Below, in pieces: positions 12,741-26,007 of a DNA stretch of 64,000 nt. Under the pieces are notes generated by a model that did no database searches, was not told the origin of the DNA, and saw only the letters and a program-made list of their open reading frames with translations. Source of the DNA: Plantago ovata. Its lineage: Eukaryota; Streptophyta; Magnoliopsida; Lamiales; Plantaginaceae. The DNA lies in NCBI GenBank assembly GCA_028274465.1, contig CM051458.1, positions 105,478,855 to 105,542,854 on the forward strand. Direction: 5' to 3'. The translations under genes and the position numbers were made by a program. How positions within the stretch are numbered: the stretch's first letter is position 1; every line of letters starts with the position of its first letter.

Positions 12741-15700
12741 TGCCATGCATGTCCAACTTCAATACGTGTTTAGATTCGGGTATATATATAGTCCAACTCT
12801 GCTAGGACAGTAAATCTGCAACTCTGTAACTCCACACAAAACTAGTACTTAATTCCCTACTTAATTTACTATAAGTATGTTACCATTTACAAACCGTTGC
12901 ATCCAGGTTCTACACATGCCACTTGCCTTGTTGGTTTTGTCATGTTTGTGTGGAGGCTTTCTAGTAGTAGAAGCTAAAGAGTGAGTCAATGAGCATTACC
13001 TCAAGATGGTTTTATTGCTTGTCCAAGTTAAAAATCTAACACCATCAATCATAAACTATTTATAACTGTTATGAGCCCAAGAAACCTTGGTTGAAGAGAA
13101 GAACATGTACAGCTGAGCTATGTCTTTATACAAAGAGAGGCTTTTTATTGACCAAGAAAACAGACAAACATGTAATTAAGCTGGCAATTTTGCAAGTGGC
13201 CAAGCTAGGTAGGTCACTCTATCTCTCAAGGTAGACTTTATGTGAGTGATTTTCATTGATACTTTCGAAAGATCTTTGGTTGTTTAATGCTTTGTTTTCC
13301 TCGAGCTGACAAGTCTGGTTTCAAGATTTTCTCCATATTTTTTCACTTGTTACCTTCATGAGAAACTTTATGATCACCACCCTGTATTGGTTGTACCGGG
13401 TAAATGAGAAATGACGAATCAAATTGACCGTAATAGAAGTTATAAGGATAATCGAGTGGTAAAGGTACATATCGGAGTAGTACCGGTGAGGTCCGGGATT
13501 TTGAATCCTACAGGGAGGGGCATGAGGTGGTACTTTATCATTGGAGTTATAATAAAATTGGTATAATTGTATTTGAAGTTATAAGGTGGTAAAGGGGATT
13601 AGTGTAATAGTACGAGTATGATATTTAGATTTTCAGTTCCAAAAAGAAAAAAGAAAAGAAAAAATCGTAATCAACTTAAGAAAAAAGATCGGTTAAAGTT
13701 CGACTCGAGCTCGAGGTAAATATGTGTTTAAATGACTTTAACAAATTGTACGAGCACAACAGCTTGATACAAACCGATTCGTTTACATTAGAGTTGAACA
13801 AACTTAATTAGCCAGGATCCATCTCATGGATCACTTAAGTTATGCATGGGTTACGTTAAATGATAGGACAGAGGGAGGGTGGCTAACCTACTAATTTAAG
13901 GAGAGTATTTGTAGTGTATTTTTTTAGAGTAATTTATTTATGAGAATTAAATTTCATCTTTAAATCTTTTTTTTTTTTTGAGAAATTTCATCTTTAAATC
14001 AGATACACACATACTATTTTTTTCTCACCGTGTTACATCATAGCATCAGGTTAGGTTGCGAGTTTTTACATTTTACTATCACACCATTTTGATACCCAAC
14101 TTTTTACTTTTTACTATTACCATTTGATACCCAACTTTACATTATAAAGTTCTTACAAAAAAATTCAGAAAGATTATGCTGTTGAGAACTTAATTATATT
14201 TATTAGCATGGCATTATAAGAGAGAAAAGGCACCAACTTTTGAAGAACCATTCCCACCACGTACGTTCTCATACTTGGACTAATTTTGTGGTTCATGAAT
14301 TTCACAATTTCAGACATACGTATAAAAATAAAGCACGAGTTATGTTATGAAAAAAATACATCGGGAGCAAAAAAGCAGTCAATCTTTGTTGATTATTTTT
14401 GTTGTTTTCAAACTTTCACATAAATAAATTCAAGAGCCTAAGAGCCTGTCATTTTCTCTGTTTCTATCAAAATCATTAAATCAAGCAAATCAAGCATGAA
14501 TCTTAAATTAATATTGACTCAAGTAAAATCTAGCTAGTCGTTATCAGTGAAGCATAAACATTCTGAATCATTATTTATTTATGCACATGAATTACAATCT
14601 TGATTTCGATATATGTTTTACAATCGGAAGATTTCATGATTGTGTGAAAATAAAATGGAAAAGTTGTGAACTAAAATCGAGACTTTTCGGTTCATATTGA
14701 TTCAGTTCAAATTTTTTTAATGACAAATTAACATAATTACCTAAGGAAAAGAAATTGCAAATGGGCAGTCCAAGTACCGAAGGAATGATGATATGCATGA
14801 TAACTAACCGTTAGAAGTGATCATGAGCGGACGCAAATCAACGACAAGAAACAATGGGAGTTTAAAAACTTACTGAAGATTAATAATTAATCCCCAGAAA
14901 TGAAATGAGTAAAATAAACAAAACTTAGTACGAGTACTACATGGTGCAAGATCCATTGTGAAAAGAAGGGCCTGAAGTTTTTGCTAATTGCGAGGAGACA
15001 ATACTTAATTTAAGTTACCCGAGTACATACAATAAAATGCCCAAATGGAGCTCGGATTTTCATGCATGTGACTAAGTATGTGTGATTAGCAACTAGCATG
15101 AGGAATCAATCAATATTACTGATAGTAAAAAAATGTTTATCTCCAATGGGGGAATGTGTCACAAGGCTTTGAGAGGAAGTAAGAGATGTTGGTTTCACAA
15201 ATTATTACTACTACCTGGAGACCGGAGTAGTATGATGAGTATGTGATACTCAAGATCATTTCTTCTAGTTAAAAAGGGTTATACTGTGGTCTCTAAGAGC
15301 GTAATACATGAGAAGTTGAAAGTGCGAATTGATCTGACGGGGATATAAGGTAGGTAGTTTAGACATAATTGGAGTTATAAATGTAACAACCCAGTCCCTT
15401 GTGGGCCGAGACTAGTTACTCGTGAACTAGTTCACACACGTTTCAGTATGATATTGTCCGTTTTGAGTCTGAGTCCACACAAATTTACTTTTAGAATCAC
15501 CGAAAAGACCTCAAACCATATAAGAGTAGTGATCTAGCTACTTATACTCAACATCTAAGCCATATTATATCTCCGTCAACGCTCAAACCATGCATGCACC
15601 TTCGTCACTTCAACTCATTTTTATTGCACACCCTAGAAGTTATTCACAAAACTATTTGTTTGTTTGTGTCTATCTACATTAATACGAACCAATCATACAA

Positions 15701-16169
15701 TCAACTTTGTCACATACACGTGTAAATCCATAGTAACTTATTAAGATTCATATAATTATATGTATACACCAAACAAATCAATGCATCTACAAATAAACAA
15801 ACCAAACAAAAGCCACTAAAAGAGGATGAGAAAAATTCTGAGAAGGTACCAAAAAGGTGTTTGATTATTTGAAAGGGGTAATTAAAGTGACTAATAAGAG
15901 ATTAAAATGATTGAAATAAATCCTGGAAAGTACTTGAGAAAAATTAAAGTGATTCCAAGTTGATCACATTATAAGGAAAATAAACAAGCATGGGATTAAT
16001 TTTAATTAATTAGTGAGTGAGATTATTTTGTCTGGAGACTGCATAGCACTCAGGGCCCAATCTTGTGCTTGCTGGTCCCTACTCCACGACAATACGTGTC
16101 CCTCCCCTCCACACGTTGCCTTGACGTGGATACTTTCAGTTTTCAACCGGTCAACCCAGGATATATTTT
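12741..16169. other. Gene-free stretch
   Basis: Nothing coding is supported. One SINE-like sequence is listed separately at 13435-13560. The rest is AT-rich spacer with short homopolymer runs. Confidence 0.5.
13435..13560 (+). mobile_element. SINE-like element
   Basis: The plus strand shows an A-box-like aatcgagtggtaaagg at about 13452 and, some 45 bp downstream, a B-box-like gtccgggattttgaatcc. This spacing fits a tRNA-derived pol III promoter. A partial relative (ttataaggtggtaaagggg) follows at about 13579. No coding sequence and no clear A-tail were seen. Confidence 0.4.
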
Positions 16170-16516
16170 GACCATCTCCAACCATGAATCTTATGAGGGT
16201 CTTATGTATAAGACTCTCACAAAATTCAAGGTTGGAGAAGTAAAAGGTTGAGTCTTATCATCTTATATATAAGATGAGTTTTCCCACATAAGACCCATCT
16301 AATGAGGTCTTATGTAATTTTTTATTATTATTTAATTTCATTTTCTCTTCCTTCCCACTTTGTTTGTTTTTTACTTGTTTGTTAAATGAAAAAAGAAACA
16401 ATAAAAAAATGTGTTGTGGAGTCTTATGGTTGAAGTTGAAGATAGACTTGAGTCTTATAGTCTTATAATGAAATAATGACATTATGAGTCTTATCATCTC
16501 ATGGTTGGAGATGGTC
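16170..16516. mobile_element. MITE with perfect 18-bp terminal inverted repeats
   Basis: The left end reads gaccatctccaaccatga (16170-16187) and the right end tcatggttggagatggtc (16499-16516), an exact inverted pair. The 347-bp inside is AT-rich with repeated gtcttat words and no transposase. GACCATCTCCAACC ends are typical of Tourist/PIF-Harbinger or hAT-type plant MITEs. A clear target-site duplication was not seen: right flank tta, left flank ttt. Confidence 0.85.
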
Positions 16517-16535
16517 TTAGCCATTACTAGTTTAC

Positions 16536-16718
16536 TACTCATCTGTCCCAATCAATATGGACCCCACATTTACACTTATTTATCTCCACTCATATCTCAC
16601 ACATTTTTAATCAACTACCCCACATTTACATATAATATTATAACACTATTAAACAAAATTATTCATTAAAAACCGTGTAAAAAGCAAACGTAGACTTATC
16701 ATCGAGACGGAAGGAGTA
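16536..16718. mobile_element. Stowaway-like MITE
   Basis: An element of about 180 bp is bounded by TA dinucleotides. The left end (CTCATCTGTCCCAATCAA) and the reverse complement of the right end (CTCCTTCCGTCTCGATGA) are both variants of the CTCCCTCCGTCCC Stowaway terminus. It has no coding content. The ends have diverged, which suggests an old copy. Confidence 0.65.
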
Positions 16719-16860
16719 GTATATATACGAACTCGGCTCAATCTTCAATCTATAATGTTTTTATGATACAACTCGGTTAAGAGTTTGTTGGACTACCTAT
16801 TTTGTTTGTTAAGGTAACTTTATCAGATATTAATCAACTTATCATCGGTTAGTTTTGCCA

Positions 16861-17195
16861 ACATATACTATTAGGGACGAAACCAGAATTTTCAAACGAC
16901 TAGGGTCAATTTATTAAAGAAAAAAATTACTTAATAATGATGATAAATAATTTTTTTAAAGGAAATTTTATTGGATTTTTTATCCATATGGTCAAATTTT
17001 ATTGTAATTAGAGAATTTTATTAAAATTTTTTACCAGTGTAGCCATATTTTATTGTATAATTAGCTTATTTAACAACATTTAACATTAACAAATAATATT
17101 GGGTATGACACATATTGAATTCATTTCGAAAATACACAAATAATTATAGTTTTTTACCCTACCCACCCTTGGGGTGGCTTCGCCCCTGTATACTA
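16861..17195. mobile_element. Non-autonomous element with GGGGCGAAGCC-type ends
   Basis: The left side reads ttagggacgaaaccagaatt. The right side, reverse-complemented, reads caggggcgaagccacccc. These are degenerate inverted ends around an AT-rich core of about 330 bp. A related end pair occurs at 21975-22195. There is no transposase. Confidence 0.4.
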
Positions 17196-17566
17196 TGTAG
17201 CATCTAGAATGAAGGTGACTGATCAGCTAGACAACTATCAGTCCTTATAAGTTTTCAGTTACCCGTTTAACTATTATCTAAGTTGCTAATTAACTCCATT
17301 AAATAAGCCATTATTACTACCTTATAGTTAGCCGTTAAGTTCAGCACATTACCAGTAATTCTTTAAAGATAATAAGCCTTATAATTTGGTTCATACATAT
17401 ACCATTAACCCAATAATTTAAGGTCCCCCTCTAAATATAGCATGTGTTGAATAAGTGAAAGAGAATGTATGGAGCAGTAGTACTTGTGTTCTTGCGGCTT
17501 TGTGACTCATGCCTCTGGAACTCCAAGTGCTCACAAAATGATGGACCATAAAGACATGAAAAACTA

Positions 17567-17611
<45 letters not shown>
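17567..17611. repeat. (ATT)n microsatellite
   Basis: About 15 uninterrupted ATT units. It is read as poly-Ile or poly-Asn in translated frames, neither of which is a real gene. Confidence 0.97.
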
Positions 17612-17612
<1 letters not shown>

Positions 17613-18357
17613 GGTCATCTTTTAATTAATTTTTGGTGCATGTGTACTATAAAGGGAGAACCAAATTAACTAATCTTAACTAATTGTAGGCTTAAAAGGT
17701 GGAGATAATTACACTATTTCACACAACCTTGTTTGTTTTTTGGTGGTCTGCCATTTCCATTTGTCAAGAACTTAAAGTTTTAGTATGAGTTGGTTTTGGT
17801 ATTAGCAAACGTAAATTCCGGTTCGTTAAAGCCTTAAATTCGTAATGGAATTCGAAACATATTTCTGTCTCTTTTTGATTTGGAGTGTTCCATTATACAA
17901 ATAACGAGGTGCATTGGAGTAGCTCACCATCGAGCTACCTAGTTACTTTGACTTGCTTGCTAACATGTCTAGATACTAGAACTAGAACAATTATTTTGAT
18001 CATTGTTAAATGATGAGCATGCTGATTAATCGCGTGACTTTATTGCGAAATAGAAACAAGATATTTTTCGAGTTTCGGTACCAGAGTGTTCACGGTTCTA
18101 AAATCGTCGGTTTTTATTGTTATCATACGGTTTAGATTTTAAAATCGTGAAAGGATCAACTTTAATACTTTAATTTTTTCCCTTTCAATGTATGTTCAAA
18201 CACCGATCGACAAAGCGCGGCAAAGACAAACACAATTCAAGAGGAGGGTGAATGTGACGCACCAATATTTTAGAGAGCAATTTTATGTTATTGTCCTATA
18301 CCAACAATCTACAAACAATCTTGGCTCTGGAGCAATCATTGAATAAATAATCTACTA
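17612..18357. other. Gene-free stretch
   Basis: AT-rich spacer. I see no gene, RNA or repeat that I can support. Confidence 0.5.
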
Positions 18358-18820
18358 GTAAGTTTTCGGTGCACGCACGGGGAGGATAAAGTGCGAGGAT
18401 GAGAACACATATTGGCCTGCAACAATCCTAAAATGAGTAACCTATTGGGAAGTTCCCAGTGAACACACGAGCTAGGGAGGACAAAGTGCGCGGATTAGAA
18501 CACGTGTTGATCATGAGAACACATATTGGCCTGCACCAGTCCTAGAATGAGTGACCTACTGGGAAGTTCCCAGCTAGCGCACGAGCTAGGGAGGATAAAG
18601 TGCGCGAATTAGAACACGTGTTGGTCTGTAGTAATCCTAGAATAACCTACTGGGAAGTCACAATGTGCTCACGAGGGAGGACAAGGTGTGCGGGTTAGAG
18701 CACATATTGGTCTATAGCAATCCGAGACTAAGTAACTTAGAAAGTTCCTGGTGCATGCACTAGTGATGACAAAGTGCGCGTATTAGAACATGCTGGTCTG
18801 TGGGACATCATATCACCCTG
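18358..18820 (+). repeat. Complex tandem repeat (GGGAAGTTCCCAGTG / AAAGTGCGCG family)
   Basis: About five degenerate units of roughly 70-125 bp follow each other. Each contains acctactgggaagttccc, a GCACGAG..GGAGGACAAAGTGCGCG stretch, a ttagaacacgtgttgg-like stretch and gtctgtagcaatcc. The GGGAAGTTCCC core is itself palindromic. A related single copy lies inverted at about 19890-19970, so this is a dispersed family as well as a tandem one. No coding capacity is seen. Confidence 0.75.
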
Positions 18821-19833
18821 AAGAGATGCTCAGACCTAACCGTGCCCTGGTGTTAGTCGTGATTAAATTAACAACATTGTTCAAGGGTATATTGCATTTA
18901 CACGTATGGATTCATGGAAACATAAAAGAGATGAAAATGAAGTGCGATCGGATTCGGTATGTGACGAACAGACCATGTTACTAACTCTTCCATACTATTT
19001 CCTCCATTTTCAAGTACATGCAACAGACCATCTTAAGTGCTTTACACCATCACTAATCCTAAAGTAATTATAAAGATTAACGATTAGAGACATAATTAAA
19101 AAGATGATTAGGACATAATTGCACCTGATCACACCGCCGCTATACTCCGGCGATAAGCCACCACTCCTCCGCCACTCACTAGTGGGACTCAACTCACCCT
19201 CAAAATCCTGTCTTCTAATCAAGACAAATTAATATTCCTACAAGTACACAATTAAAATCATAAACTAATTTTAATTAATTAGTTTCAAATTAAATGAACC
19301 TGATTTTCAGGGTCCATGCTCCTTTCCACTCGTGGGCACGACCCTTTTGCCGGATTTTAATTAAATTTGATTTATAGGCTTTTTATCAGATTCTTCGATA
19401 GATAAGAAGCTGACACGTGTAATTGTTTGATAGAAAAATTAGTTTAGAGATTTTACAAGACATGGGTCATGTACTATATAGAGTTCAATTTTTAAAGGGC
19501 TATAAGTTTGGTTTGGTTTTGTGATAAAAATATTGGATTTTATCGGGAAGAAGAACTTTGTTTAATCTGGTTTGGGGATTCCTAGGCTGTTTGCTCCAGT
19601 TCTTGCTCTCTCTAGTCTTCATAAATATCTTTACGTTAAGAGTTGCTCAACGAATAAAATTAGTTCCCGTTTAATTTCGTTCCAATAAATTAAAACTTAA
19701 CTGAACTAAAATTAACAAATTTAAATTAAATTTAATCTATATATTAGAACTGAAACAAATTAATTTTTAACATAAATCGTAGGTATGTAAATCTAAACTA
19801 AACTAAATTAAAAGTGTAACGCGCGGATTATTA
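18821..19833. other. Gene-free stretch
   Basis: No gene is supported; short open frames only. Confidence 0.5.
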
Positions 19834-19975
19834 ATGGGCCGATATCCTGGTCTCTTGGGTTGGTTTTGTTACTCCTGGTCAGCTTGATCTTCAGGGTGAT
19901 ATATGTTGGGCCCCAAACCAACACGTATTCTAATTCACGCACTTTGTCCTCATTCATGCATGTAGCGCCATTAAG
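19834..19975 (-). repeat. Inverted single copy of the AAAGTGCG repeat family
   Basis: Contains gggtgatatatgttgggcc, ccaacacgtattctaatt and cacgcactttgtcctc. This is the reverse complement of the unit seen at 18358-18820, including the ggtctgtgggacatcatatc-type end of the last unit there. Confidence 0.6.
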
Positions 19976-22900
19976 AACTTTCCAGTATGTCGGCCACTTT
20001 AAAATTGATCCTAAACCAAACTCGTTTAACCTGGTAGTATAGCTTGCAGTACAAGGATCACACCAGACCAATAACTTCGGTGCTAAGAATGAATTTAACA
20101 TGTTCTTTCTCCGCTTTCATAACATCAAAATTCAGACATATATTTATGAGTAATTACAACCTTATTTCATTACATATTGATCTAAATCCCATTAAGTTTA
20201 AATTAATTCAGTTTATTTTAGTTTAAATTTGTTTAATATTTTTTATTATTTATTATAAATAAATTCAATTTAAATCAATACAATCCAATTATGTTCAATT
20301 TGAATTCAGTTCTATTCAATTTAGTTCCGACCATTTTAGTTCAGTGATTTGTTTACTTCAATTTTTTGTATTTCAATAAGTCGAATTTAGAGCATCTCAA
20401 TTCTCAGTTCTATTCTAAATTGTTTACTTCAAATTTATATTTCAATTAGTTCAACTTAGAACAACTCCATTCAATTCAGTTCAGAGGTTTCGTCAGCTGA
20501 ATCAAAGAGAACCTTAGAAATTGCCTAAAATCAATCCGAAATCTCAAATATATTTTAGAGATCACCTATTTTAACCCCATAGGCTCCTACTGAGCCGCAG
20601 AGGGATCCATGTAGACCCAATCCGCCCCGACTCTAGACCCTTTCAGTAGAGAGTAGTGAACAACTAAAAAAAGCTTAGTCAGTGATGAAGCGGATAGTTA
20701 TCTCAAAAATATTTATCCCCTGAAGTAGTACTAAAAATCTGAGACAGGGAGGATTTTGTATTAATGAGAGATGACTCAATAATCCAATTGATCATCTCAT
20801 TTCCACAACATGCAGGTCCAATGGTGCTATGATCAATGCAATAAAACGATATAAAAATGATTAGAAAAAACCAATAATTGTGCGATAATCAAAGTAAACC
20901 ACATGCATGCTTCTCAAGGGACATATTTAACACTTGATGATCTCTAATTACTACTTAAGATCACAATTAGCCTTCAAATTAATCTTTGTTAGTGACCCTT
21001 ACAGTGTTGAGTAGCTATACTGTTAGCAGATTTCATGTCATTAATGCGTAGCGGGCAGCGGATATACTTGACTTTTGACTCAAAATTTATTATGTACTAC
21101 ACTTGCAAGTTCATTTCATATATAGTCTGATCATGCAGTGTTGTGCTTGTATAGTTTGAGCATATATTTATGAGTTTGTGTGCCTTTTCCATGCATCTAT
21201 TATCTACCTGCAAAATTTAGGTCCTAAATTTATTGGTCCTATCTATCATGTGTACGTGTTAGATGATCATATCATATTCATGGGATTGGATGATTAAAAT
21301 GGAAGATGTTATTACTTCAGCGGCAGGCATGTATGTTGGTTGAAAGAACTCTTGTAAACGTGCATTAGAATGCATGCTGTGATGCCAGAAAAGTCGGCTA
21401 CCGCCTATCGATAGTGATGTTAAATGAGCTGAGGCATAATATTAATACTCGAGTTCGGCTCGAGTTAAACTCGAGATAAAAGAAGCATGTGAAAATAAGA
21501 AATAAGATGTTAAGATTAAAGAAGTCAAGATTCCACATTATAAATCAACATCGAAATAAGTTATCAAAGTCTAACAAAAGGCAAACATAAACAATTCAAG
21601 ATGGACTTAAAAATATAGACTATAGTTCGAAGGTTATGGAGGTATAACGAGCATGACGAGCCGAGCCGAGTTTGGCTCATTAAAAAATCGAGCATAAATT
21701 TTGGCTCAAGCTCGGCAAGTCGAGAAGAGTAAAGGCTCGGGTCGCATAACAACGCTACCTATTGAGAAACTATACTCATCACTCTGGATCACTCATATTA
21801 TATGTGCGGTCACGTGGTTAGTAGTGAGTTTAGACTCTTATAAACCTGAAAAAAAAGGCATATACGTTGATGATGTTAAAATATGTCACAAGAACTAGGC
21901 GGCGCACTAGGACGGTTTGGATCGGTTAAATGGCCAGATCATACATAACAGGTCAAGTTGAAGGGTCCAAGAGCCCATGGGGGCGAAACCAAGAATTATA
22001 GTAAGGGGGGGGGGGGGGGAAGGTCGAACTTATATATAAATCATTTTTTAAGGTTCGGGGGCCCAAAAGTTGAAAATTGGCAAAAATTACCTTTAATTTT
22101 TTTAAAAATCATAAATTCTTTCTAAAAAAAAATTTTTTTTTGGGGGGGGGGGGCAAGGCCCCGCCGCCCCCCTTGGTTCTGCCCCTGAGAGCCCATATGT
22201 TTACCAAGGAACAAACTGGCTACTCCATCGAGATCGCAACATCATTCTTGATGTAGGTGAATCGAAAAAAATGAATACTGTATTTCTTTTCAAAACTTTC
22301 GGGTCCAAAAAAATCTGTTTCGTGGACTAATCCACTGAAAAGTGACTCCTTTCACCAGCATCACTTTTTGAAGCAAATTGGATGCTCATGTTAATCAATG
22401 GTACAATATACTCTCTCAACTCAACATGATAAAATTTATACTTTTTCGTGTCATTCGACTCTCATTTTTGTATTGTCACATGAAGTAAAAAATTTCACCA
22501 GATTTTTTGTTTTATGCATGCTTAAAATTAACACTCCAGCCCCGGGTAACAACGAGTCTGGAAAACACGTTGATCAACCATGACGGAATCACATCTCCAG
22601 TTGTGTCATCTTTTACTTGAGTAAACACTGGGCTGGCCCAAACACCATGGCCCAACTTCAGCATTATACATCTGAAACATCCTTCAGTAAACTAACTTCA
22701 CAGAACTTTAATTCAAAAACTCAAGTGAACTCAGAACCTTAACCGCACAGGTATATTTTGATAAAACAGAGATGCTAATCTGCTATCAATGACAGCTAAG
22801 AAGCTCAATAAACATCAAAATATATCATACAATAACTCAATCAAGTATTGGAAGTTTGGAACTAAACAGCCTCAGTAAACTCAAGCATATCAAGATTCAT

Positions 22901-23276
22901 ATCACCAAATGGCACGAAATAACCGTTACAGAGCTCTTTTATACTTGCTCAACTCAAACTTATATAGTTGTATATTTGAGCCAGTTTTCTAAGCTCCAAG
23001 CTGACTACGACTCAAAGGTAAACTCTATGGAATTCGTGGACTTGAACATTGAAATCCAAATATCCGAGTGCCTACATCATTTCACGATTTGACCTACAAT
23101 CTCCTTCGCTACAAAACCTGGAATTTAACTTATGAACAAATACATCTTCATGTATTACCACGCAAAACCAAAACCCATCTGCCGTGGAAGACAGTTGGGA
23201 GATTAGGAGAGAGAAAAAAAAAAGAAGAAAAATAAAAAAAATGAAAAACAGTCACACAAGGGCAAAGATCTCCAAC
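19976..23276. other. Gene-free stretch with repeat debris
   Basis: A TTCAGTTCA-type degenerate repeat covers about 20130-20510. GAGCTCG/CGAGCT-rich words occur at 21450-21740. One non-autonomous element is listed separately at 21975-22195. No coding region was recognised. Confidence 0.5.
21975..22195. mobile_element. Short element with G/C-run inverted ends
   Basis: The left end (gggggcgaaaccaagaatt) and the right end (ccttggttctgcccctga) are inverted relatives. Long G runs (about 22006-22019 and 22142-22152) and an A/T-rich core lie between. No coding capacity. It resembles the element at 16861-17195. Confidence 0.4.
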
Positions 23277-24869
23277 TCAACCCCTGGCAAGCATGACATC
23301 CAACTGAGTTATCGGATCACTAGACGATGAACCGTGCATGTGAGAGACTCTCCGTTTGTGTTTAACAAAAGCTGACTGATCATGCAACTTGGGTATACCA
23401 AATGCACGTTTGCCTTTATAACTAACATGGTTCAGATGCATAAGTGCCAGTGTGCTGAGAGCAACTAAAGCTGCATTTCCTAGAATCCCGACCGTATTAT
23501 CCAAACTCAGGGACTTGGAAACAAGAGTGTAACCTGAGAGAAAGAAATTGAAGATAAAATTTGGCCTCTTCCCCTTCTGTTGCCCAAAGCTCCTATCGGT
23601 AGCATATTGTCTGGAACCATAGAGATGCTCGGGTGAAACAAACCGACTAGCATCTTGGACATCACCTACTAAAGCCTGTGCTTCTTCAATGACTTTGTAG
23701 TTTTTACCCTGGTGCTCAGCCAGTTTCACTGCCAGAAAAATGCGACTCTGTTCTAAACGAGCAATTGCAGCATCTCTTTCAGCCCTTTGCTGTGTCTGTA
23801 CTGTCTGCAAAATTTAAGGTCTAATTCAAATACTGAAAGCTCTCCCAATAAATAACATTCATCAATGCACATAAAAAACCACCACGCCTTGAAGATAGTG
23901 AAAATACATGCTCCCCTCAGTTCAACAGTTATTTTACCATTTCATAGTTTCAAGCGAAATGGTAAAATCTTCAAGCACACTACCTACACTACCTGTAAGT
24001 GAAACTTAAATGCTGGTAAACTCTGACGTTATACTCATCTATCTGAAAAAAACTTAAAAGAGTTGGAAGTTGAATAGCATTTGAGAAACTCGAAGAATTC
24101 AAAGTAGTAACGTTTTAAATCCCAAATAAGTTGAGAGCAACTAGCAAATTCGATTAACAATCATGATACTTGTGCAAAACATTGGATTAACAACTGACAA
24201 ACCGTTCTATAACAGTATAATCTCACACATATGACCAATAAAAATTCACCATTCGGCATTCAACACCATAGCCATTTCTTCTTCGAATTTGACTTCTAAG
24301 CATAAGGAAAACTCAGTAGTACCGAATCCGAAAGTCTCGGTAACTTATCTGGAACTTGTACTAAAACCTACTAAAATCATTCAGCTGCTACAGAATTCCC
24401 CCAAATTCAACCAGTAAAACACCAATCAAAATATGCAAATCAGTTAGTTCTCAACAAACAAATTTCCAGAAAATAAAGACACACTAATTATACACCAAAA
24501 TCGAATATCGAAAAACACGAGAATAGAAACCACACTCACATGGAAGAACTCGAGCTGGTCTTCGAGATTCTCAAGCGCAGTTCGAATAGCATACAAGCTC
24601 TTAGCCTCATGAACCGCCATATCCTCGTCGTCAGCTCGAAACTCCTTCACGAACACAAACCCTAGCCCTTCCTTCTGAGCCGGATCGTCATCGTCGCCGC
24701 CAGTAAATTTCTTCTTCCGATGGACATAGAATTCGCCTGGTTTTCCTCCGTTAGGGTTTTTGACGGAATTGAGGAAGTGAGCTCGCGAAATGGAGTGAAT
24801 AGCCTCGCTGAGCTTGTCGTGCAAATCCCAGATTTTCTCGAGCACTGCATCAATCTCGTTCAGCTCCAT
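23277..24869 (-). CDS. PDV1: PLASTID DIVISION 1 (PDV1), outer envelope division protein
   Basis: Two exons, 24869-24540 and 23804-23277, joined in phase after ...LEFFH (donor GTGAGT, acceptor TTGCAG), give 285 residues against about 272 in Arabidopsis. PDV1 sits in the chloroplast outer membrane and, with PDV2, recruits the dynamin ARC5/DRP5B to the division ring. Seen here: the conserved start ELNEIDAVLEKIWDLHDKLS; the cytosolic coiled-coil EAKSLYAIRTALENLEDQL then RLEQSRIFLAVKLAEHQGKNY (about residues 90-150); one membrane segment at about 216-237 (GILGNAALVALSTLALMHL); and the C-terminal LDVMLARG. The last Gly corresponds to the conserved terminal Gly known to matter for inner-membrane partner contact. 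An internal Asp/Lys-rich insert after position 45 (KKKFTGGDDDD) looks longer than in Arabidopsis. The gene looks whole. Confidence 0.95.
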
Positions 24870-24899
24870 TTCATCTGCGAATCGGATGAAATGGAATTT

Positions 24900-26007
24900 T
24901 TGCAGAAAGGGAAAGTGGTTTCTTCACCTATAATGGAAGTGGCAAAAAAGAAATGGTAATATTGTAGCGTTTTTTGAAGGAATTGGAGAGAACTTGAGGC
25001 TGGTAACTGGAGAGAGTTGTTTCAATAGCCAACGCATGTTTTGGTTGGCTGGAAAATAGAATCTTTGAATTTTTCCTTCAGGTTGTACGTGTGTGTCACC
25101 ACAAGAATAACACAGTACACAGGTTTCTGATTTTGGATTTAGTCACACCAAATATGTTAATATCACTTTGCGCCCCCCTTAATTTTGATTCATTACAAAT
25201 ATGACACATCTATTAATTTCAAATCAGTGAATCACACAATCATATTCAGAATTCTTCAAGTTACAACTTAAGGTACACGTACAATGATGTAATGTAGTAA
25301 CACTAACACCTCCCTATCATGTTGTTTGAGCCACAAATACGAAATGGCATGGTGTCGAGTGTAGCAAGCCAGCAACACGAATGGTCATGCAACTAGCCTC
25401 GAGCTAGCTATTGAAAACCAAATCTCAGATCAGACACGTTATAAAACTCCTTGTGATGAACAGATGTCTTCGAAAAACACTGATCGTATTACACTTGCTT
25501 CCTGCAGATCTTACGAACTCAATGTGAACGGTTGCAATGAGTATTTTTAATTTATTTGATCTAACAACCGCAGGCTAGTCTGGGAATTGGTTCCTGACTC
25601 GATCAGTGGTGTTTGGAACTAATTTCCAGAAACTGAACATAGCTAGAGAAATCTGCCTTTCTGGGAACGCTTACATACATCATCTGAGTGTCGTTGTAAG
25701 TTTTTGTGACGTTGTTTAGCTTTGCATCAGAAGTTTAGAACCCAGAATTACAGAACAAAAAGGCTGTGTAAAGTACAAATGTTGTAAAACTTATAATACA
25801 ACACTGTCCCTGCTCTTATTGTTTCATTACATTAGTTCTTGACACATTATTGCTCTTATTTAGAGCAAAAAAAGGGAAAATATCACATCATATCTTATCA
25901 AATGTGAAACCAAGCAAAAAAAATCTTGTAAACAGTGGCAGGCATAGATTGTATAGGCCAAGGGAAACGACTTTGCCGGTAAGTTCAAACCAAAATTCCC
26001 TCCAAAA
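24900..26007. other. Spacer between PHT1 3' end and PDV1
   Basis: Contains the PDV1 leader and promoter (24870 to about 25100) and the likely PHT1 3' UTR (below 26008). No additional gene is seen. Confidence 0.5.

Noticed and set aside
16258-16551. Minus-strand 97-codon frame
   Set aside because: It lies within a MITE and is of low complexity.
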